From an uncultured Clostridium sp. (GTDB lineage: Bacteria > Bacillota_A > Clostridia > Lachnospirales > Lachnospiraceae): a DNA stretch of 17,961 bases. Position numbers and translations under genes: made by a program. Below, piece after piece: positions 1 through 7,095 of the stretch; position 1 is the first letter of the stretch; every line of letters starts with the position of its first letter. Under the pieces are notes generated by a model. The model was not told the origin of the DNA and did not search any database. It worked only from the letters and a program-made list of their open reading frames with translations. Location: the NCBI GenBank assembly GCA_945836785.1, contig CAMAMD010000006.1, positions 1 through 17,961 of the forward strand, written 5' to 3'.

Positions 1-274
1 TCGAATAATAAATATATATCAGGATAATAATATGCTCTTTAGAATAACGTTTTTTATTCGGAGGAGGCAACAATTCATTCTTCGTGTAATTATTAATCAT
101 CGTTTTTGTCAAGGTCTTGTCCTCGTCCGCCCGTTTATTCTGTGACAAATATTTGTCCATAAAGGTTGTGACCTGATCCATATACAGTTCAATGGTAGGT
201 ATATCATCCGGAGCAATATAACCAAGCTGAATCCATTCTCTAATTTGTTTTTTTAATGTTTCTTTGTTATCCAT
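1..274 (-). CDS. DUF1836 domain protein, 3' end cut by the window
   Basis: The first 91 codons are visible; the rest runs off the left edge. The protein begins MDNKETLKKQIREWI and carries the phrase TKTMINNYTKNELLPPP followed by KKRYSKEHIIILIYIYY. I recognise this as the winged-helix/MerR-like opening of the DUF1836 family (Bacillus YkrK type), whose members are thought to be DNA-binding regulators. The ATG at 272-274 was chosen because a GGGAG ribosome site lies 9 bases upstream. The frame stays open for another 30 codons up to an ATG at 362-364, which lies at the predicted transcription start, so a longer leaderless form cannot be excluded. Its own promoter is at 371-399. Family call is good; the regulated target is unknown. 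Confidence 0.85.
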   Translation of the reverse strand, partial: MDNKETLKKQIREWIQLGYIAPDDIPTIELYMDQVTTFMDKYLSQNKRADEDKTLTKTMINNYTKNELLPPPNKKRYSKEHIIILIYIYYS

Positions 275-370
275 ACTATCTACACTCCCTGGATGCCGAT
301 AATTACAGCTTTTGCTGATTACCGACCAGATTTTGCCAGCTTTGTACAATTCCGGCAATTCCATGGAACC

Positions 371-399
371 ATTATATAGTATTAAAAACGAGATGTAAA
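371..399 (-). promoter_or_regulatory. Sigma-A promoter of the DUF1836 gene
   Basis: Read on the minus strand, a -35 box TTTACA (394-399) is followed by exactly 17 bases and a perfect -10 box TATAAT (371-376). The predicted start is near 364, giving a leader of about 90 bases before the ATG at 274. The -35 box lies just beyond the stop codon of the upstream calcium-binding protein gene (407). Confidence 0.75.
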
Positions 400-406
400 G
401 GTTTAA

Positions 407-1588
407 TTAACTTATTAACGCATTTACCATATCTAACTGCTGTATCGTATTTGCTCTCCCATCCTCTGTCAAATATACACCGGTGCGTCTTATCTGTGCA
501 TTGTAAGCATTATCCTGTTCCGATTTCAGGGCAAATTCTGTAGCCGCACTTCCGAGATAAATAGCACCCACATTTGCATCTTTCATGGAAACCAGCTTGT
601 CATTTCCCTTAACGTCCTTAATCCACACAGCTAAATCGTTATATATCGTATCGTTTTCGTCAATCCATCCGTTTCCGTCTTCGTCATAACTGCTAAGCTC
701 AGCAAAACCATTTCCTGTTCTGGCACCGAACATCTCCGTTCCATCATTGATGACACCATCTTTATTCTTGTCAAGTACTAAATAACCGGAGCCACCGGAC
801 AACTGCGATATAGTGTCCTCCCTGCCATCTCCGTCAATATCAAATTTCCATTTTTCGTCGCTAACGGAAACAGGATTTGAATCCAGACTTATGACAAGCG
901 GATCCGTCATAATAACCATGGTCTCCGAAAGACAATCTACGGTCTCCGTATACTCCCTTGACATTTCCAATTGCATATTAAAATCAATCTCCCTGCCGTC
1001 TGCAGTAAGTGCTTTACCTACGGTTTCAAATGTCATACTCTCCTGTTCCTGATAAGTGTATGAATGGCTTTCCAATCTCCTCCATACACTCACATTTTCC
1101 ATATTGGACGAAAGATTCAGCGTTTGACCGCCGGAAAAAGAATACAGATTGTATCCTCTTCCAAACACCCCAAGTCCTCCATATATACTATGTCTTCGCA
1201 TCAGATTGAGCTTGTTTCGAAAATTGAACAGATAATTTCTAAGCTGAATCACCAAATTTCCCGCTGCATCCGTCCCGTTCGGGTAAATACTCCTCACATG
1301 TTCCGGTGCAATCTGTTGCGTCGCCTCTGCTTGCGTGCGATTATTTCCGTATGCATTTTCACCGGACTTCTGTGTCTTTGTTTCTCTTTCCGATATCTGG
1401 CCATCCTGTGAATTTTCCTGGTGCATCTGTTCCGAATATGCACGCTCATAGCTACTTTCAAAACCGCTGTTCGAATATCCGATACTGCCGTTCTTCATGT
1501 TCATAACCGTACTCTCATTGTTTTCCGTATAACTTACTCTTTGCATTGTTTTTGCCGCCATACCGACAGCACTTGAATTGATAATCAT
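407..1588 (-). CDS. EF-hand-like calcium-binding protein, probable sigma-D regulon member
   Basis: A 393-residue protein with no signal peptide or membrane segment. Residues 1-100 are polar, rich in Ser, Asn, Gln and Glu, and probably disordered. The C-terminal half holds three Asp-rich calcium-loop candidates: FDIDGDGRED (249-258), LDKNKDGVIND (272-282) and YDEDGNGWIDEND (301-313), the pattern of dockerin/EF-hand or VCBS-like repeats. The start at 1588 follows a strong GGAGGAGGG site. A near-consensus sigma-D promoter lies about 130 bases upstream, which suggests expression with flagellar genes. The absence of a Sec signal would fit either a cytoplasmic role or export by the flagellar apparatus; that is inference. 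I know no assigned function for this protein. Confidence 0.8.
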   Translation of the reverse strand: MIINSSAVGMAAKTMQRVSYTENNESTVMNMKNGSIGYSNSGFESSYERAYSEQMHQENSQDGQISERETKTQKSGENAYGNNRTQAEATQQIAPEHVRSIYPNGTDAAGNLVIQLRNYLFNFRNKLNLMRRHSIYGGLGVFGRGYNLYSFSGGQTLNLSSNMENVSVWRRLESHSYTYQEQESMTFETVGKALTADGREIDFNMQLEMSREYTETVDCLSETMVIMTDPLVISLDSNPVSVSDEKWKFDIDGDGREDTISQLSGGSGYLVLDKNKDGVINDGTEMFGARTGNGFAELSSYDEDGNGWIDENDTIYNDLAVWIKDVKGNDKLVSMKDANVGAIYLGSAATEFALKSEQDNAYNAQIRRTGVYLTEDGRANTIQQLDMVNALIS

Positions 1589-1716
1589 ATGATCCCTCCT
1601 CCGATATATCGCCGCTTAAGAACAGCGAATTATGTGCACAACATTATTATCAGTCTACTCATCAGAGAGGGTACTTTCTGCAAGATATCACTCAGGTTTG
1701 ATTTCTCACATAAAAT

Positions 1717-1744
1717 ATATCGGCCGACCTCATCCCATTTTTTA
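1717..1744 (-). promoter_or_regulatory. Sigma-D (sigma-28) promoter for the calcium-binding protein
   Basis: On the minus strand TAAA (1741-1744) is followed by 16 bases and GCCGATAT (1717-1724). This matches the Bacillus sigma-D consensus, TAAA-N14-16-GCCGATAT, at all 12 defined positions. The predicted start near 1709 gives a leader of about 120 bases. The rest of the 261-base gap (1589-1849) shows no gene. Confidence 0.75.
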
Positions 1745-1849
1745 CAGGACAAGGCCGACCGATTCGCTTATCGTATAGTCTATTTATGCAATTGACATTT
1801 CCATCCATACTGTCAACAAACACATCCGCATGTTTACGAATTCTCTGTC

Positions 1850-2146
1850 TTAGGACTGTTTTTCACTTAATCTGGAAAAAACCATATCATATCCGTCACT
1901 TCCGTAATTTAATGACCGATTCACCCTGCTGATTGTTGCGGTAGATGCACCGGTTTCTTTCGCAACCTCCAGATAAGTATGATTTTCTTTCAACATTTTG
2001 GCAACTGAAAATCTCTGTGCTATAGCCAGTACTTCATTGACTGTACAGACATCCTCAAAGAATTGAAAACACTCCTCCACATTTTCAAGTGTTAATACAG
2101 CCTCAAATAAATCCTTTACCGAATCTGTTCTGATTGTCTTTCCCAT
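1850..2146 (-). CDS. yerC: YerC/YecD family TrpR-like regulator
   Basis: A 98-residue protein of the usual length for the YerC/YecD family, small helical DNA-binding proteins related to the TrpR repressor fold. The recognisable core is LFEAVLTLENVEECFQFFED, then an AIAQRFSVAKML helix and the helix-turn-helix YLEVAKETGASTATISRVNR (about residues 58-77). The ATG at 2146 has an AGGTGATA ribosome site. It starts 11 bases after the amylase stop codon, so the two are almost certainly cotranscribed from the amylase promoter. The family's ligand and targets are not established to my knowledge; control of carbohydrate genes is suggested only by the context. Confidence 0.9.
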   Translation of the reverse strand: MGKTIRTDSVKDLFEAVLTLENVEECFQFFEDVCTVNEVLAIAQRFSVAKMLKENHTYLEVAKETGASTATISRVNRSLNYGSDGYDMVFSRLSEKQS

Positions 2147-2157
2147 ATTATCACCTG

Positions 2158-3612
2158 CTATTTGTTCTCTTTTCTAACCCAGACTGCTACAGCACTACGA
2201 TTTACATAGAAATCTCCAAAACCGTCATCGTCTATTTTAATATTATATTTCGCATTGCCCATAGCATCTGCAAAATGGCAGCCTGCAAACTGCTTTCCGA
2301 TATACATATGCTTTGTTCCGCCTGTACCATCTGAAATAACAACTGCCAATCCGGAGTTTTTATGCTCCTCATCGCCCTCTCTTGTCCAGCCTATACAATT
2401 TGGATCATCAAAATAATCATGCTGTGCGCCATATGCATTCAGCTTACGAAGTTTCATAAGCTTATCCAGTTCTTTCTTCTTAGACTTTATCTTGCTTGTC
2501 GGGATTCCTTTATAATCCCCATAAAATACGCAAGGATAACCCTCCTGACGCAGCAGAATAATCGCATATGCCATCGGCTTAAACCAATCATCAACCCATG
2601 ACTCCAGGGACTGTCCCGGCTGGCTGTCATGATTATCTACAAAAGTAACTGCACGGACAGGATTTTTCTGAACGAGGGAACCATTTAAAATAGTCCGCAA
2701 ATCATAATTTCCATGTGCCTTGGAACAATTATGGAAATTGAAATGCAAAGGAACATCAAACAAACTGAGTTCACCTTCCGTCGCCTTGATGTAATCCTGA
2801 AGTACATTCACATCCCAGTGCCAGTATTCGCCGACTGCAAATAAATCCTTGCCTGCTGCCTGCTTCATCGCACGCATCCAATCCTTATAGAAATATTTAT
2901 TGATATGCTTCACCGCATCAAGCCTGTATCCATCCAAATCTGCTATTTCGGTATACCATGCACCCCATCTGATTAGTTCCTCTCTTACCTCCGGATTATC
3001 AAAATCCAAATCAGCACCCATCAGATAATCATAATTGTCAAGTTCTCCGTCAACCTCAGAATCCCAGTTCTTTCCTTGAAAACGGAAAATTGATTTTTTT
3101 GCTCTGTCCTGATCCCAGTCAATCCCATCAAAATGTTTCCAATTCCATGTAAAATCGGAATACTTTCCCTTTCTGCCCGGGAAAGTGAATTTGGTCCATG
3201 CACCGATTGTCTTTGAATCGCTGATCATCTGATTCCGGCTGGTTCCGTTAAATTCGTCTGCACTGACCTGTTCAACCTCATCGGCACCAATTTTGTGATT
3301 CAGTACGATGTCCGCATATACGTTGATTCCCTTTGTATGTAAAGCAGAAATTGCAGCCAGATATTCATCTTTCGTGCCATATTTGGTTGGAATAGAACCC
3401 TTCTGGTCAAACTCTCCCAAATCGTACAAATCATACACACCATATCCTACATCATTCACACCGTTTGCTCCCTTATATGCCGGTGGAAGCCACACCGCAG
3501 TGATTCCTGCATTTTTAAGCTTTGTTGCATCCGCTTTCAATGTGTTCCACAGTGTAGAATCAGCAGGCAGATCCCATTCAAAATACTGCATCATTGTACC
3601 GTTTAAGCCCAT
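2158..3612 (-). CDS. Cytoplasmic alpha-amylase, GH13
   Basis: A 484-residue glycoside hydrolase of family 13, close to the liquefying AmyS-type amylases, which hydrolyse internal alpha-1,4 bonds of starch and maltodextrins. All four conserved regions are visible: DIVLNH (101-106), GYRLDAVKH with nucleophile D232, VGEYW with acid/base E262, and FVDNHD with D329. The N-terminus MGLNGTMMQYFEW is typical and has no signal peptide, so the enzyme should act in the cytoplasm on imported or stored glucan. The C-terminal domain (about 395-484) is the usual beta sandwich. The ATG follows CGGAGGTTAC. It has a strong promoter with a perfect palindrome at the start site, and yerC follows directly. Confidence 0.95.
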   Translation of the reverse strand: MGLNGTMMQYFEWDLPADSTLWNTLKADATKLKNAGITAVWLPPAYKGANGVNDVGYGVYDLYDLGEFDQKGSIPTKYGTKDEYLAAISALHTKGINVYADIVLNHKIGADEVEQVSADEFNGTSRNQMISDSKTIGAWTKFTFPGRKGKYSDFTWNWKHFDGIDWDQDRAKKSIFRFQGKNWDSEVDGELDNYDYLMGADLDFDNPEVREELIRWGAWYTEIADLDGYRLDAVKHINKYFYKDWMRAMKQAAGKDLFAVGEYWHWDVNVLQDYIKATEGELSLFDVPLHFNFHNCSKAHGNYDLRTILNGSLVQKNPVRAVTFVDNHDSQPGQSLESWVDDWFKPMAYAIILLRQEGYPCVFYGDYKGIPTSKIKSKKKELDKLMKLRKLNAYGAQHDYFDDPNCIGWTREGDEEHKNSGLAVVISDGTGGTKHMYIGKQFAGCHFADAMGNAKYNIKIDDDGFGDFYVNRSAVAVWVRKENK

Positions 3613-3651
3613 TTTTGTAACCTCCGTTTATCACATAATGTTTTGATTTCA

Positions 3652-3671
3652 CACTTTAGTAATCTAAAGTG
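3652..3671 (-). promoter_or_regulatory. Palindromic operator candidate at the amylase start site
   Basis: A perfect 8-bp inverted repeat with a 4-base centre, CACTTTAG-N4-CTAAAGTG, directly abuts the -10 box (3672-3677) and covers the predicted transcription start. The position suits a repressor site. It lacks the central CG common in LacI/MalR-type operators. It could also act as a 5'-end stem-loop in the mRNA. Confidence 0.6.
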
Positions 3672-3700
3672 ATTATAACAAATATCTTACATGGAGTAAA
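3672..3700 (-). promoter_or_regulatory. Sigma-A promoter of the amylase-yerC operon
   Basis: On the minus strand, TTTACT (3695-3700), 17 bases, then a perfect TATAAT (3672-3677). The start would fall near 3665, inside the palindrome at 3652-3671, leaving about 50 bases of leader before the ATG. Confidence 0.8.
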
Positions 3701-3729
3701 GAAATAAATCAGCATTTTGGCTGTTTTGG

Positions 3730-4509
3730 CTATTCCAGCCCCGAAATATAATGACACAGATATCTGCCATCCGTCTGCTTTAACACATCAGACACTATAA
3801 TAACCGCCAAAAGCTGCCCACCGTTCTGTTCTTTGTCATATGACTTGACGCATTCCCTGACATACTCCGCATTATCAAACACAAGAATATCTCCTGTTCC
3901 AACATCGTAATCCTTGTTTTCCACAATTGTTTGTATCTCTGCTACCGGAATGATTGTCCCGTCTTCTGTTATTTCTTCCGTTATAAAGACCTCGACCTCC
4001 AAAACAGAAGTATTCTTGCCGATTGTTCCCACATCCGCCGTCACCTGTGCGCTATCAGCACTATCGAGATTATCATTTGTTTCATAGTCAAATTCTGCAA
4101 TTCCTGCTGCAGCGTCACTCTCTGCTACCGACTCTGCCATTGACTCCTCTGCAGCCTGATACGTTCCCGCTTCCGTAAACTCCATCACATCCTCATTTTT
4201 GTTATATTCTATATCACCCTTTGTACGATTATGTGCTCCAAATAAAGCTATAACAGGCACAGCAATCAGGCAGATCAGAATCGCCGCAGCTATCCCCACA
4301 TATTTTCTCCATGCAAATTTCTTCTTTCTGTTTATTTGATTCATATGAACAACCTTATTATCACAATTCCTGTGATTCATGTCAGACATTTCTCTGTCAA
4401 ACCCCTGTTCTACACGACTCCAGAGATCCGGTGTCTCCATATCAGACGCTGCAAGATATGCCTTCAGCATTTCATCTGTTATATCATTTATTATTTTATT
4501 CTCGCTCAT
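3730..4509 (-). CDS. Membrane protein, probable anti-sigma factor
   Basis: A 259-residue protein with a cytoplasmic N-terminus (1-64), a basic stretch RKKKFAWRK and one membrane helix (about 70-92, GIAAAILICLIAVPVIALF). An acidic, Ala/Glu/Ser-rich extracytoplasmic linker (100-160) follows, then a C-terminal domain (165-259). This single-pass layout, and its start codon lying 14 bases inside the end of the ECF sigma gene, indicate translational coupling and an anti-sigma role: holding the sigma factor at the membrane until a signal arrives. I see no HxxxCxxC zinc motif of the ZAS type in the N-terminus, so the binding domain is not a classical one. The signal sensed is unknown. Confidence 0.7.
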   Translation of the reverse strand: MSENKIINDITDEMLKAYLAASDMETPDLWSRVEQGFDREMSDMNHRNCDNKVVHMNQINRKKKFAWRKYVGIAAAILICLIAVPVIALFGAHNRTKGDIEYNKNEDVMEFTEAGTYQAAEESMAESVAESDAAAGIAEFDYETNDNLDSADSAQVTADVGTIGKNTSVLEVEVFITEEITEDGTIIPVAEIQTIVENKDYDVGTGDILVFDNAEYVRECVKSYDKEQNGGQLLAVIIVSDVLKQTDGRYLCHYISGLE

Positions 4510-5077
4510 ATTCTGAAAGACACCTCCTCAGCTTCATGATACCCTGATTGTACAGCCAGGTTACTGTCCCAAGCGGTCTGCCCGTCGCATCAGCAATTTC
4601 CTGAAATGTAAGCTGCCCCAACAGCTTCATGTCCACGATTTCTTTCTCCTTTGGTTTTAATACCTGCATCGCATGCCGCATATCCTCTGCAAGCACCGCT
4701 TTTTTTTCAACCTCCTGTGCATGCTCCGCCGCACCTGCACATTCAATCACACTATATGTATTACCGTCTGTCTGCGTTTCATCTGCCTCATATTCCAAAA
4801 CCTCACGCCTGCTTTTCCGCAAATTGTCTATTGCCATATTGCGTGCAATCTGAACCATCCATGCCCTGTGCGGACTCCCCGGTCTAAAACTATCAGCAAC
4901 GCGTACCAGCTTAATAAAAAACTCAGATGTAATATCCTCCGCGTCCTCCCGACGGCCTACCACGTCATAGACAACGGCATATATAAAACGAACGTATGCC
5001 TCATATATCAGCCTTAATGCATTTTTATCTCCGTTGGCCAACGCATATATGGCAGTCTGAAATTCTTCATCTGTCAT
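4496..5077 (-). CDS. ECF-type RNA polymerase sigma factor
   Basis: A 193-residue sigma-70 family protein of ECF size. Region 2 spans about 15-85 (LRLIYEAYVRFIYAVVYDVV, then EDAEDITSEFF and AWMVQIARNMAIDNLR). Region 4 spans about 130-187 (LKPKEKEIVDMKLLGQ, then the helix-turn-helix FQEIADATGRPLGTVTWLY). The linker between them (about 95-125) is acidic. The start at 5077 has an AGGAGG site. The gene overlaps the anti-sigma-like gene by 14 bases. Its regulon cannot be read from this window, since the neighbouring promoters are sigma-A or sigma-D like. Confidence 0.93.
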   Translation of the reverse strand: MTDEEFQTAIYALANGDKNALRLIYEAYVRFIYAVVYDVVGRREDAEDITSEFFIKLVRVADSFRPGSPHRAWMVQIARNMAIDNLRKSRREVLEYEADETQTDGNTYSVIECAGAAEHAQEVEKKAVLAEDMRHAMQVLKPKEKEIVDMKLLGQLTFQEIADATGRPLGTVTWLYNQGIMKLRRCLSEYERE

Positions 5078-5137
5078 ACAAAACCTCCTGTCTATATTTA
5101 CGAATCACCATCTTCTTTTTATGGTATTTTTATTCTT

Positions 5138-5166
5138 AATATTAAAATTTTTTACTTACCTTTCAA
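5138..5166 (-). promoter_or_regulatory. Possible promoter of the sigma/anti-sigma pair
   Basis: On the minus strand, TTGAAA (5161-5166), 17 bases, then AATATT (5138-5143), immediately after the response regulator stop codon. The -35 box is good but the -10 box is weak and the whole stretch is AT-rich, so chance similarity is possible. Confidence 0.35.
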
Positions 5167-5169
5167 ATA

Positions 5170-5790
5170 TCACCTGTTTTTATAGTAAAAGATAGCCAGC
5201 TGGGTCCTGTCCCGCAAGGATAACTTCTCCAAAATTCCACTGATATAATTACGCACGGTTCCTTCACTCAAATACATCCTAGCCGCAATCTCCTTGTTGC
5301 TATAGCCCTCTGCTACTTCCTCTATGATTTCCTGCTCCTTATCCGTTATATCATACATATTATAATCAACAGTCTTTTTTTGTTTCATCAGCTCCGGCAA
5401 TTTTTCTACAATATCCTGACCAAATACATTTTGTCCGCCATACACTGCTTTCAGTGCCGGTATGATTCCTTCAAAATCCTGTTTCAATATATAACCCTTT
5501 GCTCCAATATGCAAAGTTTTTACAATATACTCATCATCCATAAAAGTCGTCAGATACAAAATCTTTGCGTCGGTAAATTCAGATAAAATTTGTTCTCCGG
5601 CTTCCAAGCCGCTCATTCCTGACATTCTTATATCCATCAGCAGCACATCCGGCTTATACTCCCGATATAACCGAATTGCCTCCTCTCCGCTGTTCCCTGT
5701 TGCCACAACCTTAACTGCCTCATCCGACTCCAAAATTGTCTGCAACGAAATAGCAACCAATGTATCATCATCTACAATTACTACTCTCAT
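5170..5790 (-). CDS. NarL/LuxR-family response regulator
   Basis: A 206-residue two-component regulator. The receiver domain (1-120) has the acidic pocket D7-D9, the phosphorylated aspartate D53 (LLMDIRMSG), the switch threonines T81/T82 and K103. The LuxR-type helix-turn-helix is at about 145-200 (ITDKEQEIIEEVAEGYSNKE, then LSEGTVRNYISGILEKL). The ATG follows GGAGGCG. It begins 56 bases after the sensor kinase stop codon and is surely cotranscribed with it. The likely target is the adjacent ABC exporter operon, as in Bacillus LnrK/YfiK-type systems; that part is inference. Confidence 0.93.
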   Translation of the reverse strand: MRVVIVDDDTLVAISLQTILESDEAVKVVATGNSGEEAIRLYREYKPDVLLMDIRMSGMSGLEAGEQILSEFTDAKILYLTTFMDDEYIVKTLHIGAKGYILKQDFEGIIPALKAVYGGQNVFGQDIVEKLPELMKQKKTVDYNMYDITDKEQEIIEEVAEGYSNKEIAARMYLSEGTVRNYISGILEKLSLRDRTQLAIFYYKNR

Positions 5791-5846
5791 AACGCCTCCA
5801 TTTCATTTTATACACACTAACTTATTCTGTACCTACACAGATTACG

Positions 5847-6974
5847 TCAGACCGTCCCCATATTCTGCCGTTTTGGCAGGGTCACAAAAATACGAAATCC
5901 TCGATCCGTACTTATCACAACATGCCCCTTCAACCCGGATGCTCTGTCCTGAATATTCTGAAGTCCTATACCTCCTCCTTTGAACAGTTTTTCAAACATA
6001 TCATCTTGTTCGCACACAGCCTTTGGTGATTCTTTTTGAACAACAGTATAATCATGTATAATAAGCTGGTACATTCCCGGATGTTCCCTTAATATAAGAT
6101 CCACATTTGAGTTTTTGCTGTGCTTCAAAATATTGGATACGCCTTCCCTGACAATTCCAATCATTGCGTATTTATATTGTTTGTCTACTTTGTCCTGAAT
6201 ATCATACTCCACATGATAATCAAAGTGCCCCTTCATACCATCCGCTATATCTATAACAGCCTGCTTTAAATCCACCGACTCGTCATGCAGATCATGTACA
6301 CTCTCCCTGATATTATTCATAGCTACATCCAGATTATCTTTCACGGATGTAAGCTGTCCATGCATCGGTTCTTCCTTATGTATAGTCATCAATGCCCCCA
6401 TCTGTAAAATAGTCCGTGTAAGAATATGCCCGACATTGTCATGTATCTCCCTTGCAATCCTGTTTCTTTCTTTCAAGGTGGCAACATAAACCTCCTGATC
6501 CTGTTTTTCAATCAGATGCCTGTTCTTCTCTGCCAATAAAATATTCCGTTCTTCCTCATCATCCCTGATTTGCTTTACGCTACGGTCAAGCCATTCCAAC
6601 CTTGCACTCTTTCGATTCATGTAGTACCCTAACAACATATTAAGTATAAAATAACATATAGAAAAAGGGGATAGATTTAAACAGTATGGCAGACTGCATA
6701 TTCCCAACAAACACACTGGAATCACTGTTGCATGTAAACAGGCATCATAAAAAATCACTGGAACCATGCATGTAAGCTCCGGCAAAAACAACATACTTAC
6801 AGCATATAAAAAAGTAGATATCCATATAATTATTTTCTCTTCAAAAAAGGAATTTAATGCAGCAACAAGAATCACGGTCAGAAGGGCAACCACAATGTTG
6901 TTGCCTGCTGCTTCTTTAAACAATATAAACACAGATAATAGAATTAAGATAATTTTATCAAAAATATATGTCAT
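5847..6974 (-). CDS. Sensor histidine kinase, HisKA_3 type
   Basis: A 375-residue kinase with an N-terminal membrane part (about 5-6 helices, residues 5-120), a helical linker and a HisKA_3 dimerisation domain with phosphorylated H178 (REIHDNVGH). The ATPase domain has the N box REGVSNILKHS (N281) and the G box GGGIGLQN (333-340). The D box reads IIHDYTVV (D308) rather than the usual DNG. I chose the ATG at 6974 because it has a GGGAG site 8 bases upstream. A GTG-started frame from 7031 has no ribosome site, and its first codons overlap the predicted promoter. It senses an unknown signal at the membrane and pairs with the response regulator downstream. Confidence 0.9.
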   Translation of the reverse strand: MTYIFDKIILILLSVFILFKEAAGNNIVVALLTVILVAALNSFFEEKIIIWISTFLYAVSMLFLPELTCMVPVIFYDACLHATVIPVCLLGICSLPYCLNLSPFSICYFILNMLLGYYMNRKSARLEWLDRSVKQIRDDEEERNILLAEKNRHLIEKQDQEVYVATLKERNRIAREIHDNVGHILTRTILQMGALMTIHKEEPMHGQLTSVKDNLDVAMNNIRESVHDLHDESVDLKQAVIDIADGMKGHFDYHVEYDIQDKVDKQYKYAMIGIVREGVSNILKHSKNSNVDLILREHPGMYQLIIHDYTVVQKESPKAVCEQDDMFEKLFKGGGIGLQNIQDRASGLKGHVVISTDRGFRIFVTLPKRQNMGTV

Positions 6975-7021
6975 ACCCCATACTCCCGACCAAACCACTA
7001 TAGTACTCAATATATGGTCAT

Positions 7022-7050
7022 AGTATACCACAAATAAACAATAATGGAAA
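7022..7050 (-). promoter_or_regulatory. Probable promoter of the kinase/regulator operon
   Basis: On the minus strand, TTTCCA (7045-7050), 17 bases, then TATACT (7022-7027). It sits directly after the terminator of the ABC operon (7052-7088), so the two-component genes are likely transcribed independently of the transporter. Confidence 0.5.
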
Positions 7051-7051
7051 T

Positions 7052-7088
7052 AAAGAAAGGGCTGCCTTCCTGCGACAGCCCTTTCTTT
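7052..7088 (-). terminator. Rho-independent terminator of the ABC exporter operon
   Basis: A perfect 13-bp stem pairs 7052-7064 with 7076-7088 (AAAGAAAGGGCTG with CAGCCCTTTCTTT) around an 11-base loop. It starts 8 bases after the permease stop codon and ends in a T-rich run on the minus strand. Confidence 0.85.
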
Positions 7089-7095
7089 GCAATAT

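Noticed and set aside
1601..1610. Palindrome CGATATATCG next to the ribosome site of the calcium-binding protein gene
   Set aside because: Short, AT-rich and without a loop; expected by chance in such sequence.
1668..1690. CTGATGAG sequence in the leader of the calcium-binding protein, resembling a hammerhead ribozyme core
   Set aside because: The matching CGAAAC-type segment and flanking stems are missing, so it is a chance match.
3710..3723. Small stem-loop after the anti-sigma-like gene
   Set aside because: Only a 4-bp stem with a broken T-run; too weak to call a terminator.
6975..7031. GTG start giving a 19-residue longer sensor kinase
   Set aside because: No ribosome site, and the codons overlap the predicted -10 box; ATG at 6974 has GGGAG at proper spacing.
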